From Micromonospora sonchi (GTDB taxonomy: Bacteria > Actinomycetota > Actinomycetes > Mycobacteriales > Micromonosporaceae), in NCBI RefSeq assembly GCF_014646235.1, contig NZ_BMNB01000003.1, forward strand, positions 186,001 through 250,000: 64,000 bases of DNA, in the 5' to 3' direction. Below are positions 41,011 through 49,581 of this stretch, one piece after another. Each line of letters starts with the position of its first letter. Position 1 is the first letter of the stretch. Under the pieces are notes generated by a model, which was given only the letters and a program-made list of their open reading frames with translations, was not told the origin of the DNA and ran no database searches. The translations under genes and the position numbers were made by a program.

Positions 41011-41039
41011 ACCATACACAAGACACATAGTTTTGTGTA
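41011..41039 (-). promoter_or_regulatory. Promoter region with inverted TACACAA/TTGTGTA
   Basis: TACACAA (41015-41021) and TTGTGTA (41033-41039) form an inverted repeat with an 11-bp centre, 33 bases upstream of the gene starting at 40978. On the minus strand TATGGT (41011-41016) could be a -10 element inside it. This region is notably more AT-rich than its surroundings. A repressor site is inferred. Confidence 0.5.
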
Positions 41040-41110
41040 GCAGGTAACCGGAATGGTGTGCGAGAGAAGCCCCGCCAGCCTCAGCCAACGGGGCATCCCA
41101 GCACTCACGG

Positions 41111-41299
41111 TCAGACTGAGGTCAGCTCACCTCGCGCCGCAGACCGCACGAACGCCGCGAACGCGTCGGGCGCGAACGCCAGCACCGGCCCGGACCGGTC
41201 CTTCGTGTCCCGCACGTCGACCACCTCACCGATCCGCACCTCGACGCAGTTGTCGCAGTTCGGTCCGCTCTTGCTGCTCTTGAACCACCCACGCTTCAT
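41111..41299 (-). CDS. DUF397 domain protein
   Basis: The 62-residue protein is a full DUF397: RGWFKSSKSGPNCDNCVEVR, then VVDVRDTKDRSGPVLAFAPD and AFAAFVRSAA. DUF397 proteins occur in large numbers in actinomycetes, usually next to an XRE regulator, and are linked to developmental control. ATG 41299 is inside a longer open frame. The XRE gene at 42143 is divergent from it, with two small genes between. Confidence 0.88.
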   Translation of the reverse strand: MKRGWFKSSKSGPNCDNCVEVRIGEVVDVRDTKDRSGPVLAFAPDAFAAFVRSAARGELTSV

Positions 41300-41352
41300 G
41301 CTGTGCTCCTCTTGCTCCGCCCGACCCTCGCCGGGCATCCCATTGGGGTGGT

Positions 41353-41538
41353 CTACTCGCCAACCTGGCGGCGCGCCGGCCAGTCGGGCAACTGCTCGCG
41401 CGCCCACGCCTCCTGCCTGCACCCGCCCTTACCTGGGCAGGACACACAGCAACGCCGCTCCTCATCGTGGGCTCGCAACGTCAACGCCGCCGAGAACTCC
41501 ACACTGCCTGCGTCGATGGGCTCATCCAGGCGGCTCAT
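41353..41538 (-). CDS. Small Cys-rich hypothetical protein
   Basis: 61 residues with RRCCVSCPGKGGC, a cluster of Cys suggesting a zinc site, followed by AWAREQLPDW. ATG 41538 overlaps the stop of the upstream minus-strand gene (ATGA), which supports it. Similar short genes accompany DUF397-XRE loci in actinomycetes. Function unknown. Confidence 0.6.
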   Translation of the reverse strand: MSRLDEPIDAGSVEFSAALTLRAHDEERRCCVSCPGKGGCRQEAWAREQLPDWPARRQVGE

Positions 41539-41789
41539 GGCTGCCCCATCTCGGCGCGGACGGCGGACACCAGCACACGGCCTTCCCAGCAGTGGTCACG
41601 CCCGCAATCCGGCCGGTGGTGGTTGCAGTCGTGGCCGTGCGCGGACACCAGCCCAGCCGACATTTCCTGACCGACAGCAACAACGTTGATCAGCACGTCT
41701 TCGGTGGCGGGATCACCACCGGGGGTGTACCACTCGCCTCGCCGCAGCATGAGCACAGTGCCGGCCGGCACACGGAGGTCGATCCTCAC
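41535..41789 (-). CDS. Hypothetical protein with His/Cys-rich centre
   Basis: 84 residues from a GTG at 41789 with GGAGG eight bases upstream. The opening RIDLRVPAGTVLMLRRGEWY is beta-like; later AHGHDCNHHRPDCGRDHCW is an unusual His/Cys-rich stretch that should bind metal. Stop overlaps the next gene. Often found near DUF397-XRE loci; not assigned. Confidence 0.58.
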   Translation of the reverse strand: MRIDLRVPAGTVLMLRRGEWYTPGGDPATEDVLINVVAVGQEMSAGLVSAHGHDCNHHRPDCGRDHCWEGRVLVSAVRAEMGQP

Positions 41790-42095
41790 CGCGCCCACCT
41801 CCGGGCTGCGGGCCGATTGGCGGCGATCCGGTTGGGGCACGCCTGCCGTGTTCGGCCGGTGTTCCGTCGTCTGTCCACGTCGTTTCCCCCTCGCGTCTGT
41901 GGGTTGTGGTGGCCGTGCCGGGCGTCCTGGGGGGTGACGCCTCGGGTGGCGACGGCGCGGCCACCACAACCTCGCGGGCTCGCAGCCGCTCTAGCGACTC
42001 GACTGTCCACGTCGAGCGGCGCGGTCATGCCCGAAACACCCCGCCCGTACAGGGGGGCCTGAGTCCACGATCGCCGATACGCTGCCGTTATGGCA

Positions 42096-42118
42096 GGTGT
42101 GGCATGTGGCACCACACC
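42096..42118 (+). promoter_or_regulatory. Inverted repeat upstream of the XRE gene
   Basis: GGTGTGG (42096-42102) and CCACACC (42112-42118) form an inverted repeat with a 9-bp centre, 25 bases before the XRE start. ATACGCT (42078-42084) could be a -10 region; the same ATACGCT occurs upstream of the XRE-Nudix gene. The rest of 41790-42095 holds no gene that I can support. Confidence 0.45.
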
Positions 42119-42142
42119 GCAAGCCACACGCTGGGGGGCGTA

Positions 42143-43357
42143 ATGGATGGTTTTGGGAGCACACTGAGACGGCACCGGACAGCAGCCGGACTCGGCCTAC
42201 GAGGGCTAGCGAAACAGGTTCACGTCGACTACAGCCACCTAGCGCGAGTCGAACGCGGCGAATGCCGACCCACCGCAGACCTCGCGCAACGCTGCGACAC
42301 CGCACTCAACGCCGCCGGTGCACTGATCGATGCGTACCACCGCGAGCAGGCGAGCCCAGACATGCACAGACGCACAATTCTCGGCGCAATGGGCGCCCTA
42401 GCCGTCGCACCGGTCGGCCCCCTCATCGGCCTGGAAGCACTGCGGCACAGTCTCGACCCCGGCCGGAAACAAGCAGACGAGTGGGACAGGATCGTCGCCG
42501 ACTACGGGCGTGACTACTACACCCTGCCAGCCGCCGACCTGGCCGAGCAGTTGCGGGCCGATCTGACGGTCCTCGCCCACCAGATCGGAGCGAGCCCAGC
42601 CGACCGTGATCTCATGCGCGTCGCCGCGCACCTGTCGGCGATCATGGCCATGGGTTTGTCCGCCGCCGGCCAGCATGGGATGGCCCGCCGGTGGTGGCGA
42701 ACAGCCCGGAACCACGCCGACCAGTCGCGGGATGCGGACTGCCGGGTGTGGGTGCGGGATTGGGAGGTGGTCAACGGCACCTACGAGCAGCGTCCAACCG
42801 CCGCCATCCTGGATCGGGCCGGCGAGGCGGTAGCTATCGCAGGTAGCCGGGTGTCGGTGGGGCATGTGGGAGTGCTGTCGGGGCGGGCGCAGGCGCTGGC
42901 GGTGGCCGGTCGAGTCGCTGAGGCGAGGGATGCGTTGGCGGCGACAGCGGCGATGACTGACCGAATGCCTGCCGCTGTGGCTGCTGACGCCGACAGCATG
43001 TTCGGCTGGCCGGAGGTGCGGTTGCGGCACACCGAATCGTTTGTGTACACCCACATCGGTGATGTGGTGGCGGCGGCTGAGGCGCAAGAGCGGGCACTTG
43101 ACCTGTATCCGGCCGAGTTGGGCAGGGAGCGGGCGCAGATGCTGATGCACCGGGCGTCGTGCCTGATTCAGGGCGGGCATGTCGGGGATGGGCTGCGGTT
43201 CGCCGCTGACGTGCTGGATGCGCTGCCTGCGGCAGATCACACGGCGCTGCTGTATCAGGTGGCCCGCACGGTGGTGGCTGTTGTGCCGGAGAGGGAGCGG
43301 CGCCGTGTGGAGGCTGTCGAGTTGCGGGACCGTCTCACCGCCCTGCCGGCGGGTTAG
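42143..43357 (+). CDS. XRE-type regulator with TPR-like C-terminus
   Basis: 404 residues. The N-terminal HTH (about 5-60) reads GSTLRRHRTAAGLGLRGLAK and YSHLARVERGECRPTADLA. A helical region of repeated Ala/Arg-rich helices follows (ALAVAGRVAEARDALAATAA, VVAAAEAQERALDLYPAELG), typical of the TPR-like sensory part of actinobacterial XRE regulators. ATG 42143 follows GGGGGG. These proteins often respond to a small molecule or peptide. Located with a DUF397 gene; likely a switch for the element or host gene control. Confidence 0.85.
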   Translation: MDGFGSTLRRHRTAAGLGLRGLAKQVHVDYSHLARVERGECRPTADLAQRCDTALNAAGALIDAYHREQASPDMHRRTILGAMGALAVAPVGPLIGLEALRHSLDPGRKQADEWDRIVADYGRDYYTLPAADLAEQLRADLTVLAHQIGASPADRDLMRVAAHLSAIMAMGLSAAGQHGMARRWWRTARNHADQSRDADCRVWVRDWEVVNGTYEQRPTAAILDRAGEAVAIAGSRVSVGHVGVLSGRAQALAVAGRVAEARDALAATAAMTDRMPAAVAADADSMFGWPEVRLRHTESFVYTHIGDVVAAAEAQERALDLYPAELGRERAQMLMHRASCLIQGGHVGDGLRFAADVLDALPAADHTALLYQVARTVVAVVPERERRRVEAVELRDRLTALPAG

Positions 43358-43368
43358 GCTTTCCCGCC

Positions 43369-43896
43369 ATGGCTGACCTTGTGTGGACGCTCGCCGACGC
43401 CGAAACCGCCACGCGGCACACCGACCAGATCCGTGACCTGTACGCGACCGTGTACGCCGAGCCCCCGTATTGCGAGGGGCCGGAGCATGTCGCACAGTTC
43501 GGGCGCTGGTGGAAGGGCCACCTCAAGCAGCCCGGGTTCGCGCTCGCCACGGCACGGGATGGGGAACGTCTGGTGGGCGCCGTGTACGGGTACACGATGC
43601 CCTCCGGCGAGTGGATGGAACCGGACGCGGACGAGCCGCCCGCCGAGCTGCGGGAGGCGGAGAAGTGTTTCGTGGTGGAGTGGATGGCGCTGCCCGGCTA
43701 CCGCAGTAAGGGTGTGGGCCGGCACCTCCTGTCGATGCTGCTGCAACCCCGCCGGGAGCCGTGGGCGGTGCTGGCCGCCAACCCGGCGGCCCCGGCGCGC
43801 AGGCTGTATGAGCGGATGGGGTGGGTGCAGCACGGGCAGATCAGGCCGCGCGCGATCCCGGACATGGATGTGTTGGTGCTGCGGCTCAACCCGTAA
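43369..43896 (+). CDS. GNAT family acetyltransferase
   Basis: 175 residues. The GNAT core is visible: AEKCFVVEWMALPGYRSKGV, then GRHLLSMLLQ (motif A with the acetyl-CoA loop RSKGVGRH), and AANPAAPARRLYERMGW (motif B). Upstream residues include an aromatic region and RLVGAVYGYTMPSGEW. It probably acetylates a small molecule or protein. ATG 43369 starts 12 bases after the XRE stop, so the two may be co-transcribed. Confidence 0.85.
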   Translation: MADLVWTLADAETATRHTDQIRDLYATVYAEPPYCEGPEHVAQFGRWWKGHLKQPGFALATARDGERLVGAVYGYTMPSGEWMEPDADEPPAELREAEKCFVVEWMALPGYRSKGVGRHLLSMLLQPRREPWAVLAANPAAPARRLYERMGWVQHGQIRPRAIPDMDVLVLRLNP

Positions 43897-43952
43897 CCCA
43901 GGCGGTCGAACTATTGAGCGCGGGGAAATAGTTCACGCCCCCGAAGCGCGGA

Positions 43953-43985
43953 AGCCCCCGCCGGACCAACGTCCACGCGGGGGCT
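43953..43985. terminator. Bidirectional hairpin between convergent genes
   Basis: AGCCCCCGC (43953-43961) and GCGGGGGCT (43977-43985) pair perfectly with a 15-base loop between the GNAT gene (plus) and the GIY-YIG gene (minus). No T tract on either side. Confidence 0.6.
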
Positions 43986-43998
43986 CACACGTCTCCGG

Positions 43999-44718
43999 CT
44001 ACCTGCGGCGGCGGCGGCGTTTCCGGTTTGGCCACCACGCCAGCAGCCAACCCAGCGACCCAAGCACGGCGGCGTTACGGGGCTCCTCCCAACTGGCCCA
44101 GTAGCCGGAACCCAGCCACCACACCCCGCCGACAATCAACGCCCACACCGCCGTCCAGCCGATGACGCGGGCACGATGGCGACGCCACCACCGGGACAGC
44201 CACACCGGAGCGCGACGGCGAGTGCGCCGAGCCGGACGCCCTCCGGGGCGCGGGCCACGCTGGCGGGGCACACGCGGATTCTGCGGCTGCCAGCCCGGCT
44301 CCCGGGCCTGCCGGTGCTCCTTCGCCCGCCACACCTCAATGCGGTCCGGGTTGTCCAAGTTGAAGTCGTAGTTGTAGACGGGCCGCTGCGGCTTCTGACC
44401 CGGCACGAGCGCCACCCCGTTGCGGATCCACCACTCCTCCCGGCCCGCCAACTCGTCGGCAGTCCAGTAGCCTTCCTCGATCACCCACGACCCGCCGCAG
44501 ATCGTGTCGGAGAACGGCTGATCGGCGCGGTGCTGCTCCTGGCGTTCCCAGACCGTCTGCACGCTCTTACCGATGTAGCCGACAATCGGCGGCCTGCCAG
44601 GGATGATCTGCCCGGTGGTCTTGTCGACGGGCAGAGTGGGGATGCCGTACACGACACTACGACGGCGCTCCCCCGCAGGACGCTGGCGAGGAACACGACG
44701 CGAACGCTGTACGGTCAC
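43999..44718 (-). CDS. GIY-YIG-like nuclease with C-terminal membrane segments
   Basis: 239 residues. The GIY-YIG core is at about 22-100: VVYGIPTL, VGYIGKSVQTVWERQEQH, and a late Glu in REEWWIRN; Tyr24, Gly25, Tyr48, Gly50, Arg59, His63 and Glu94 or 95 would be the key residues. A basic linker leads to two hydrophobic segments (about 183-205 and 213-230) and an Arg-rich end. GTG 44718 overlaps the FtsK-like gene stop. A GIY-YIG nuclease tied to the membrane and coupled to a DNA translocase suggests a role in DNA processing during transfer. Confidence 0.75.
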   Translation of the reverse strand: MTVQRSRRVPRQRPAGERRRSVVYGIPTLPVDKTTGQIIPGRPPIVGYIGKSVQTVWERQEQHRADQPFSDTICGGSWVIEEGYWTADELAGREEWWIRNGVALVPGQKPQRPVYNYDFNLDNPDRIEVWRAKEHRQAREPGWQPQNPRVPRQRGPRPGGRPARRTRRRAPVWLSRWWRRHRARVIGWTAVWALIVGGVWWLGSGYWASWEEPRNAAVLGSLGWLLAWWPNRKRRRRRR

Positions 44719-47195
44719 TGCGCCGCCCCCGACGCCTGGTCGAACAGGGACGGCGAACCCTTGCCGGGCACCTCGTAGAAGCCGTTCTTGATGCGCCGGA
44801 GACGCCTGTCCGCCATCAGATCAGTGAGCGCCTTGTCTCGGGTGCTGTCCTTCATCTGCTCACCCATGCGAGCCAGTTGGGCGATCAACTCGTCTTTGGT
44901 GACCTGGCCTGCTTCGTTGGCGGCCTGAACGGCGGCGTCGAAGACCACCTCACGCGACACCCGACCCGAACCGGTCATCGGCGGCGCCGGCTGCTGCGGA
45001 GCCCGCAAGTGAGCAGGCGTGGCCTGCGTGACGGCGGCAGCCTCCAACAGTTCGATGGCCTTCCCACCCGACAGCAGGTCGGCGTCCGACCGGCCAGCAG
45101 CCAGCAGCAGTTCGGCCCGCTGCTTCCGGTCACCCCACAGCGGCCCCGACTCCTGCTGCGCCTCACGCCCGAACACCCCAGGGGTTAGCGTCGACTGGCC
45201 GTCGGCGTCGACCAGCCACACGCTCATGTCGTCGCCGGTGTAATCGGCCCGCCCGTACACGTCCCGACCGTTGATGCCCTGCATGTACATCAGCCCGGCC
45301 GTGGTCTCACCGGCCGCGCAGGTGTGCTTGCCCCACACGTCCGGCAGTTCCGTCGGATCGATGGGGCAGTCCCCGTCGACCGCCGACCGGCCCGCGACAT
45401 CAGTCATCGCCCGGAAGATGATCGTCTGCCCGGCCTTCAACTGCTCCTTGATGTAGGTGGAGCCACCCAGGTTGTAGGCGGCCGGAATCTGCGTGATCAG
45501 CCGCATCTTGATCCCACACTTGCGGCCCATCCCCACCAGCTTCTCCACCATCTCCAAGATGGTCGGATCGTCAATGAACGACTGCACCTCATCCAAGGTG
45601 ATCACCAGCAGCGGCATGCTCTTGGTGGGTCGCCACGTCTTGATGTCGTTCGCCGACAACACGTCGTTGCGCCGGTACATCTCCTTCAACGCGGCCAGCA
45701 ACATCAGCGTGATCTCGGACTTGTCGCGGGCAAACCAGTCGACAGACTTCTTCAACGACCCGTACGACTGTCCGCCCTGCGGGTCACCCACCCAGTCCAA
45801 CACGAGCCCGTTGGAGTGCAGCGACGCGAGCAGCAGTTGGGCGACCAGCTCAGACTTGCCGGAGCCGGTGCACCCGGAGATGAGGTCGTGGGCGGCGCCG
45901 GTTTTCGTCCACCACTGGTACCAGATGTCTTCGCCGTCGTCGTAGCGGCCGATGCGGGACCGGCCGTTCTTCCAGTCGTTGGCAACAGTGCCGGGCCACA
46001 GCTTCGTTTCGGCGAGCGGGTTGTCGGGCTGCACCCGCAGCCACCCGGTCGACAGGTCCGACGGGTCGGCGGAGAACGACACATCGGCGTACGTGCACTT
46101 GTAGGCGGCGGCGATACGGCCGAGCAGGTTGGGTCGCTGCTCCCGCATGTTGATGGAGCCGTCGACCTTCGCAACAACCTTCGCCTTCCAGTTGGGCAGG
46201 CGGGTGCGGATGCTGGCGCCCACCTCGCAGGCGGGTAGCTGCTCGTAGTCGACCAGTTCGGTACCCGCCAATGGGCCGCCTTGGCAGCCGATGAGCATGG
46301 CCCAGGTGGTGACGGCGCGGGTCCGCACCGGGTCGGGCGCTTCGACGGGCGGGGCAGTTTCCACAACAGCGGTGGTGTCGACCTGCGGCAAGTCAGCGAA
46401 CATGCGGCGTTGCTCGCAGCGGTCCCACCACGGCTTCACACCAACCGCCCAGCGGATGATGGCGGCGGCGGCGATGATCCTGCCGGCCCACGTGTTGATG
46501 TCGGTGGCAGCGAGCGCGGCAGCCCACAGCCCGCCTTCCCCTGCTGCGAGGGCGGCGCGGGTGGCGCGGCGTTTGATGTGGACGACGCGGCGGCCGGTGC
46601 GCTGTCCCCGCTCGATGCGGTTGCGGGCGACAGCCCGGCGGGTGAGGGTCCGCTTCGTCATGTAATAGGTGAGCCCGGCGGCCGGAAGCGCCGCGATGCC
46701 CAGCTCGGCGGGCGCGACGTCGGCGAGGCCGGCGAGGGCTTCGGTGGTGAACGCGGCAGCGGGCAGGGCGAGCGTCTTCGCCGTGTCGCCGTACATGCGG
46801 CGCGTCTCCCGCAGTACCGCACCCAGCCGGTTGGGCTGCTTCGGCGGCACCAGCTGCTCGCCGTGGGCGCGGCAGTGCACCGCCGGATCGCCGGGCAGCA
46901 GCCACTCGAACTCGCCGCAGCGTTCCTTGCCGCCGCCGTTGACGTTGCGCATGCGCGGGCACTGGTAGCGCAGGTGTGCGGTGCGCTGGTTGTCGCCGTC
47001 CACGGGCACGTCGTAGGGCATGCGCTTGCGGCGGTCATCAGTCGGGTCGATGTACCAGTTCTGCATCTTGGCCGCCCCCACCGGGACCGGCGTGGGGGCG
47101 GGCTTGCGGGTGTGCCCGTCGATGTTCGGCTGGGTGTGCCGGGCGCGGGCGTCGCTGTTGGGCAGCGGCGCCGGCCGGTGCGTCGTCGTTGCCAT
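44715..47195 (-). CDS. FtsK/SpoIIIE-like (TraB-type) DNA translocase
   Basis: 826 residues. The N-terminus has a Cys pattern (CPRMRNV, CGEFEW, CRAHG at about 79-108), followed by basic and hydrophobic segments, and the motor domain. Walker A GCTGSGKS is at 441-448 and Walker B LLVITLDE at 529-536, with RLITQIPAAYN after it. The C-terminus carries a winged helix-like region (DELIAQLARMGEQMKDSTRD, GFYEVPG) that could read DNA sequence like FtsK gamma. This architecture is that of the conjugative DNA pumps of actinomycete plasmids and AICEs, which move double-stranded DNA between mycelial cells. Other tra/spd-like genes surround it. Confidence 0.88.
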   Translation of the reverse strand: MATTTHRPAPLPNSDARARHTQPNIDGHTRKPAPTPVPVGAAKMQNWYIDPTDDRRKRMPYDVPVDGDNQRTAHLRYQCPRMRNVNGGGKERCGEFEWLLPGDPAVHCRAHGEQLVPPKQPNRLGAVLRETRRMYGDTAKTLALPAAAFTTEALAGLADVAPAELGIAALPAAGLTYYMTKRTLTRRAVARNRIERGQRTGRRVVHIKRRATRAALAAGEGGLWAAALAATDINTWAGRIIAAAAIIRWAVGVKPWWDRCEQRRMFADLPQVDTTAVVETAPPVEAPDPVRTRAVTTWAMLIGCQGGPLAGTELVDYEQLPACEVGASIRTRLPNWKAKVVAKVDGSINMREQRPNLLGRIAAAYKCTYADVSFSADPSDLSTGWLRVQPDNPLAETKLWPGTVANDWKNGRSRIGRYDDGEDIWYQWWTKTGAAHDLISGCTGSGKSELVAQLLLASLHSNGLVLDWVGDPQGGQSYGSLKKSVDWFARDKSEITLMLLAALKEMYRRNDVLSANDIKTWRPTKSMPLLVITLDEVQSFIDDPTILEMVEKLVGMGRKCGIKMRLITQIPAAYNLGGSTYIKEQLKAGQTIIFRAMTDVAGRSAVDGDCPIDPTELPDVWGKHTCAAGETTAGLMYMQGINGRDVYGRADYTGDDMSVWLVDADGQSTLTPGVFGREAQQESGPLWGDRKQRAELLLAAGRSDADLLSGGKAIELLEAAAVTQATPAHLRAPQQPAPPMTGSGRVSREVVFDAAVQAANEAGQVTKDELIAQLARMGEQMKDSTRDKALTDLMADRRLRRIKNGFYEVPGKGSPSLFDQASGAAQ

Positions 47196-47212
47196 GATCT
47201 GTCTCCTCTGGG

Positions 47213-48271
47213 TTAGCTGTTGACGCGGTCGAAGGCGCGGGCCACGTTGCCGAGCAGCGGCGTCACCTCAGCGGTGCACGCGCGGGCGTTCGCCACCGCC
47301 GCCGCCATCGCCTCAGCCGACGCCGCCGTGTTCGCCACCACGTGCGACCGGCCGGACATCTGCACGACCCCCATCGTCTGCTCGCCCAGGGAGGCGATCC
47401 GGCCACGCAGCCGGTTCAGGGTGGCCACATACTCCTGCGTGGCCTGGTCGACGGCGGCCTGGATGGCGCGGGCCTCGGCGGCACCGGACACGACACCGGT
47501 AACAGCGGTCTGGGTGGTTGCTACTGCGGTCATGGTTCCTCCTGCGGTGATCGCCGCCACGGGTGCGGCAGGCGTGGTGCTGGTTTCGGATCGGATGGGG
47601 TCGCCGACGGTGGCGTCCACCCTGATCGGTCCCCGGTCCTCGGCCGGGCTGGCGGGTGGCGGTCCGGGGTGAGGGCCGGGCCGGGTCGTGTAGGTGTCGT
47701 CGTCGTGGACGGTGGTCGACTCCCACCGCTCCCCGTCGTTGTCTGAGCCGGTGTTGTCTCCCCCGCCCGCCTCGGCGGCCTGCGGGGCGGGGTCGGTGGG
47801 CTTCGGGTCGGCCGTGTCGCCACCGGCCGGGTTCTCCGGCGTCTGCGGCTGACCGGCGCCGTCGCTGTCGGATGCGGGCGGATCCGCCGGGGCGGCCACC
47901 TTCCAGCCCTGCACCTTGCGGGCCGCCTCATCGTCCACGCGGCGGTTCAGACGCTCACGCCACGACAGCGCATCCTGCTCGGCCTCATCCGCAAGCCGCT
48001 CCGCACGATCCGACTGGCGCTTGCGGTCCCGGTCCGTCCAGTAGTCCCGCCACATGTTCGACAGGTGGCGGCGCATCGGCCCGCCCTCCACCGCTGGCTC
48101 CACACCCGCGTCGGTGAGCTTCTTCCGCAGCGCCTTCGCCGCGTCGGACTCCTCACCACGGCGGGCGGCCTGCCACTCTTGCAGCAGGCCACCCGACCAG
48201 TCCGGGTTGCGCTGCAACATCCCGTAGATCGCGAGGATGGTGACGCCGATGGAGATCGGGTCGATGACCAC
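47213..48271 (-). CDS. Membrane-anchored protein with long polar region, transfer module
   Basis: 352 residues. A short hydrophobic segment at the start (IDPISIGVTILAIYGML), then charged helices (DRKRQSDRAERLADEAEQDA), a long Pro/Asp/Gly-rich linker and a helical C-terminus (EARAIQAAVDQATQEYVATL, RLRGRIASLGEQ) with WXG-like small helices. Location next to the FtsK-like gene fits a transfer or spread function. GTG 48271. Not assigned to a family. Confidence 0.65.
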   Translation of the reverse strand: MVIDPISIGVTILAIYGMLQRNPDWSGGLLQEWQAARRGEESDAAKALRKKLTDAGVEPAVEGGPMRRHLSNMWRDYWTDRDRKRQSDRAERLADEAEQDALSWRERLNRRVDDEAARKVQGWKVAAPADPPASDSDGAGQPQTPENPAGGDTADPKPTDPAPQAAEAGGGDNTGSDNDGERWESTTVHDDDTYTTRPGPHPGPPPASPAEDRGPIRVDATVGDPIRSETSTTPAAPVAAITAGGTMTAVATTQTAVTGVVSGAAEARAIQAAVDQATQEYVATLNRLRGRIASLGEQTMGVVQMSGRSHVVANTAASAEAMAAAVANARACTAEVTPLLGNVARAFDRVNS

Positions 48272-48274
48272 CGG

Positions 48275-48514
48275 TCAGCCCTTTCGCTCACGGCCGGGAA
48301 ACACGGTCAACTCGTCCGCGCTGATAGCGGCACGGTCGACACACGCCCAGCAGAACGCCTCGCCTGCGACTGAGCAGCCCGCACAGCCGCTGGTCAGATA
48401 GGCGTCTGCGTTGGCCGCACCGCAGCCGACGCAACCGTCTCCTGACATCGGAGTCCAGGTGCCGCACACAACGCTGTGAGCGGCTGCCACCGCGTGGGCG
48501 TTCAACCGGCCCAC
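48275..48514 (-). CDS. Small zinc-binding protein
   Basis: 79 residues with CVGCGAANA, SGCAGCSVAG and CWACVDRAA, three Cys pairs that could bind two zinc ions, in the style of small actinobacterial transfer-locus proteins. Placed between membrane genes of the transfer module. ATG/GTG start at 48514. Function unknown. Confidence 0.62.
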   Translation of the reverse strand: MGRLNAHAVAAAHSVVCGTWTPMSGDGCVGCGAANADAYLTSGCAGCSVAGEAFCWACVDRAAISADELTVFPGRERKG

Positions 48515-48517
48515 CGG

Positions 48518-48910
48518 TCACATCCCCAGGAAGGCGCGCAGGCCGGTGATGATCCCGTCGATCGGCATCAGCAGCGCGTCGTACGCGCTCCCGAGACCAC
48601 CGCCGGTGATCCGCATCAGCGTCGGCGCGAGCACGATCAGGATGAACGCCGGCCAGTCCGGGCGCCGGTCCGCGATGTCCACGACGATGAACATCAGCGC
48701 CGCCAGGGATGCGATGGCGGCCCCCCCGGACGAGATGCCGACGGCGTTACCGAACTCGCTGGACATGCCGACCCCGCCCAGCAGGGCGGCCCCCCACGCG
48801 ATCCACGAAAACACCTTCGACACCTTCTGGTGCTTGAGGCGCTTCGCGATCAGGTACTGGGCGGTGATGCCGATGATGACCAGACCGAAGCCGATACCCA
48901 CGTTGAACAT
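48518..48910 (-). CDS. Membrane protein with four segments, transfer module
   Basis: 130 residues and highly hydrophobic: segments at about 4-24 (GIGFGLVIIGITAQYL), 34-52 (VFSWIAWGAALLGGVG), 63-80 and 90-110 (WPAFILIVLAPTLM). Such small four-segment proteins (Spd-type) assist plasmid spread in actinomycetes. The family is not certain. ATG 48910. Confidence 0.68.
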   Translation of the reverse strand: MFNVGIGFGLVIIGITAQYLIAKRLKHQKVSKVFSWIAWGAALLGGVGMSSEFGNAVGISSGGAAIASLAALMFIVVDIADRRPDWPAFILIVLAPTLMRITGGGLGSAYDALLMPIDGIITGLRAFLGM

Positions 48911-48916
48911 GACAGG

Positions 48917-49366
48917 TCACCCCTTTCCGAGGGCGAAAGTGGCGGCGAAAGCCGCGAAGGCGAGGTAGAACAGCCACCGCCGCACCGGGCGGGCGGTGAG
49001 GTAGCGCAGCGGCCCCTGCAAAAACGTGGGAGCCACCAACAGCAGCAGAAGCATCAGGTACCGGTCGGTGTGGTTGGAGATCAACCAGGCGAGCCGCAAA
49101 CCCTCCGACCGGGCGGGAACCCGGCGCACATCCACAGCCGTGGTGCGCCACGTGGCAGCCAGCGACAGGGGGCGGTCGGTCCACAACCACCACCGGCGGA
49201 AACCCCTCCGGACGTTGGCGACCAGCAGCGCCGGCCGAATCTTGCCAACACTCAACGTGACCGGTATCCTCGCGCCCGCGCGCGCGGGCGCAGGCGGGCT
49301 GTCCAACACCGGCACCCTGCCGTTTCGAGGGGATCGAATTTCACTCGGCGTAACCGTCGCGGTCAT
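48917..49366 (-). CDS. Membrane protein, transfer module
   Basis: 149 residues. The first 75 are polar and basic (PARAGARIPVTLSVGKIRP); the C-terminal part has two hydrophobic segments (RYLMLLLLLVAPTFLQ and WLFYLAFAAFAATFAL). ATG 49366 overlaps the next upstream stop. It likely belongs to the membrane part of the transfer machinery. Not recognised. Confidence 0.65.
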   Translation of the reverse strand: MTATVTPSEIRSPRNGRVPVLDSPPAPARAGARIPVTLSVGKIRPALLVANVRRGFRRWWLWTDRPLSLAATWRTTAVDVRRVPARSEGLRLAWLISNHTDRYLMLLLLLVAPTFLQGPLRYLTARPVRRWLFYLAFAAFAATFALGKG

Positions 49367-49581
49367 CGGGTGGCCTCCTTCCTGGCCTCAGTCAGCTCGG
49401 CGATCCGGGCCCGCACCAGGTCGGTGGTGGCCTGCAAATGGTCCGGTCCGGCGTGGAACGCCTCCGCCACCAGCCAGTGGCACAGCGCCCACAACACCTC
49501 CTTCGGGGTACGGGCCGCCTTCACCTTGTTCTCGTGCCACGTACGGCGGTTGACCTCGGGTTTCGTGCGCCTGCCGGCCAT
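49363..49581 (-). CDS. Small helical protein, transfer module
   Basis: 72 residues from ATG 49581, which overlaps the upstream stop. Basic and helical: TKPEVNRRTWHENKVKAART, PKEVLWALCHWLVAEAFHAG, RARIAELTEARKE. It may be a cytoplasmic partner or DNA-binding helper. Not recognised. Confidence 0.6.
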   Translation of the reverse strand: MAGRRTKPEVNRRTWHENKVKAARTPKEVLWALCHWLVAEAFHAGPDHLQATTDLVRARIAELTEARKEATR

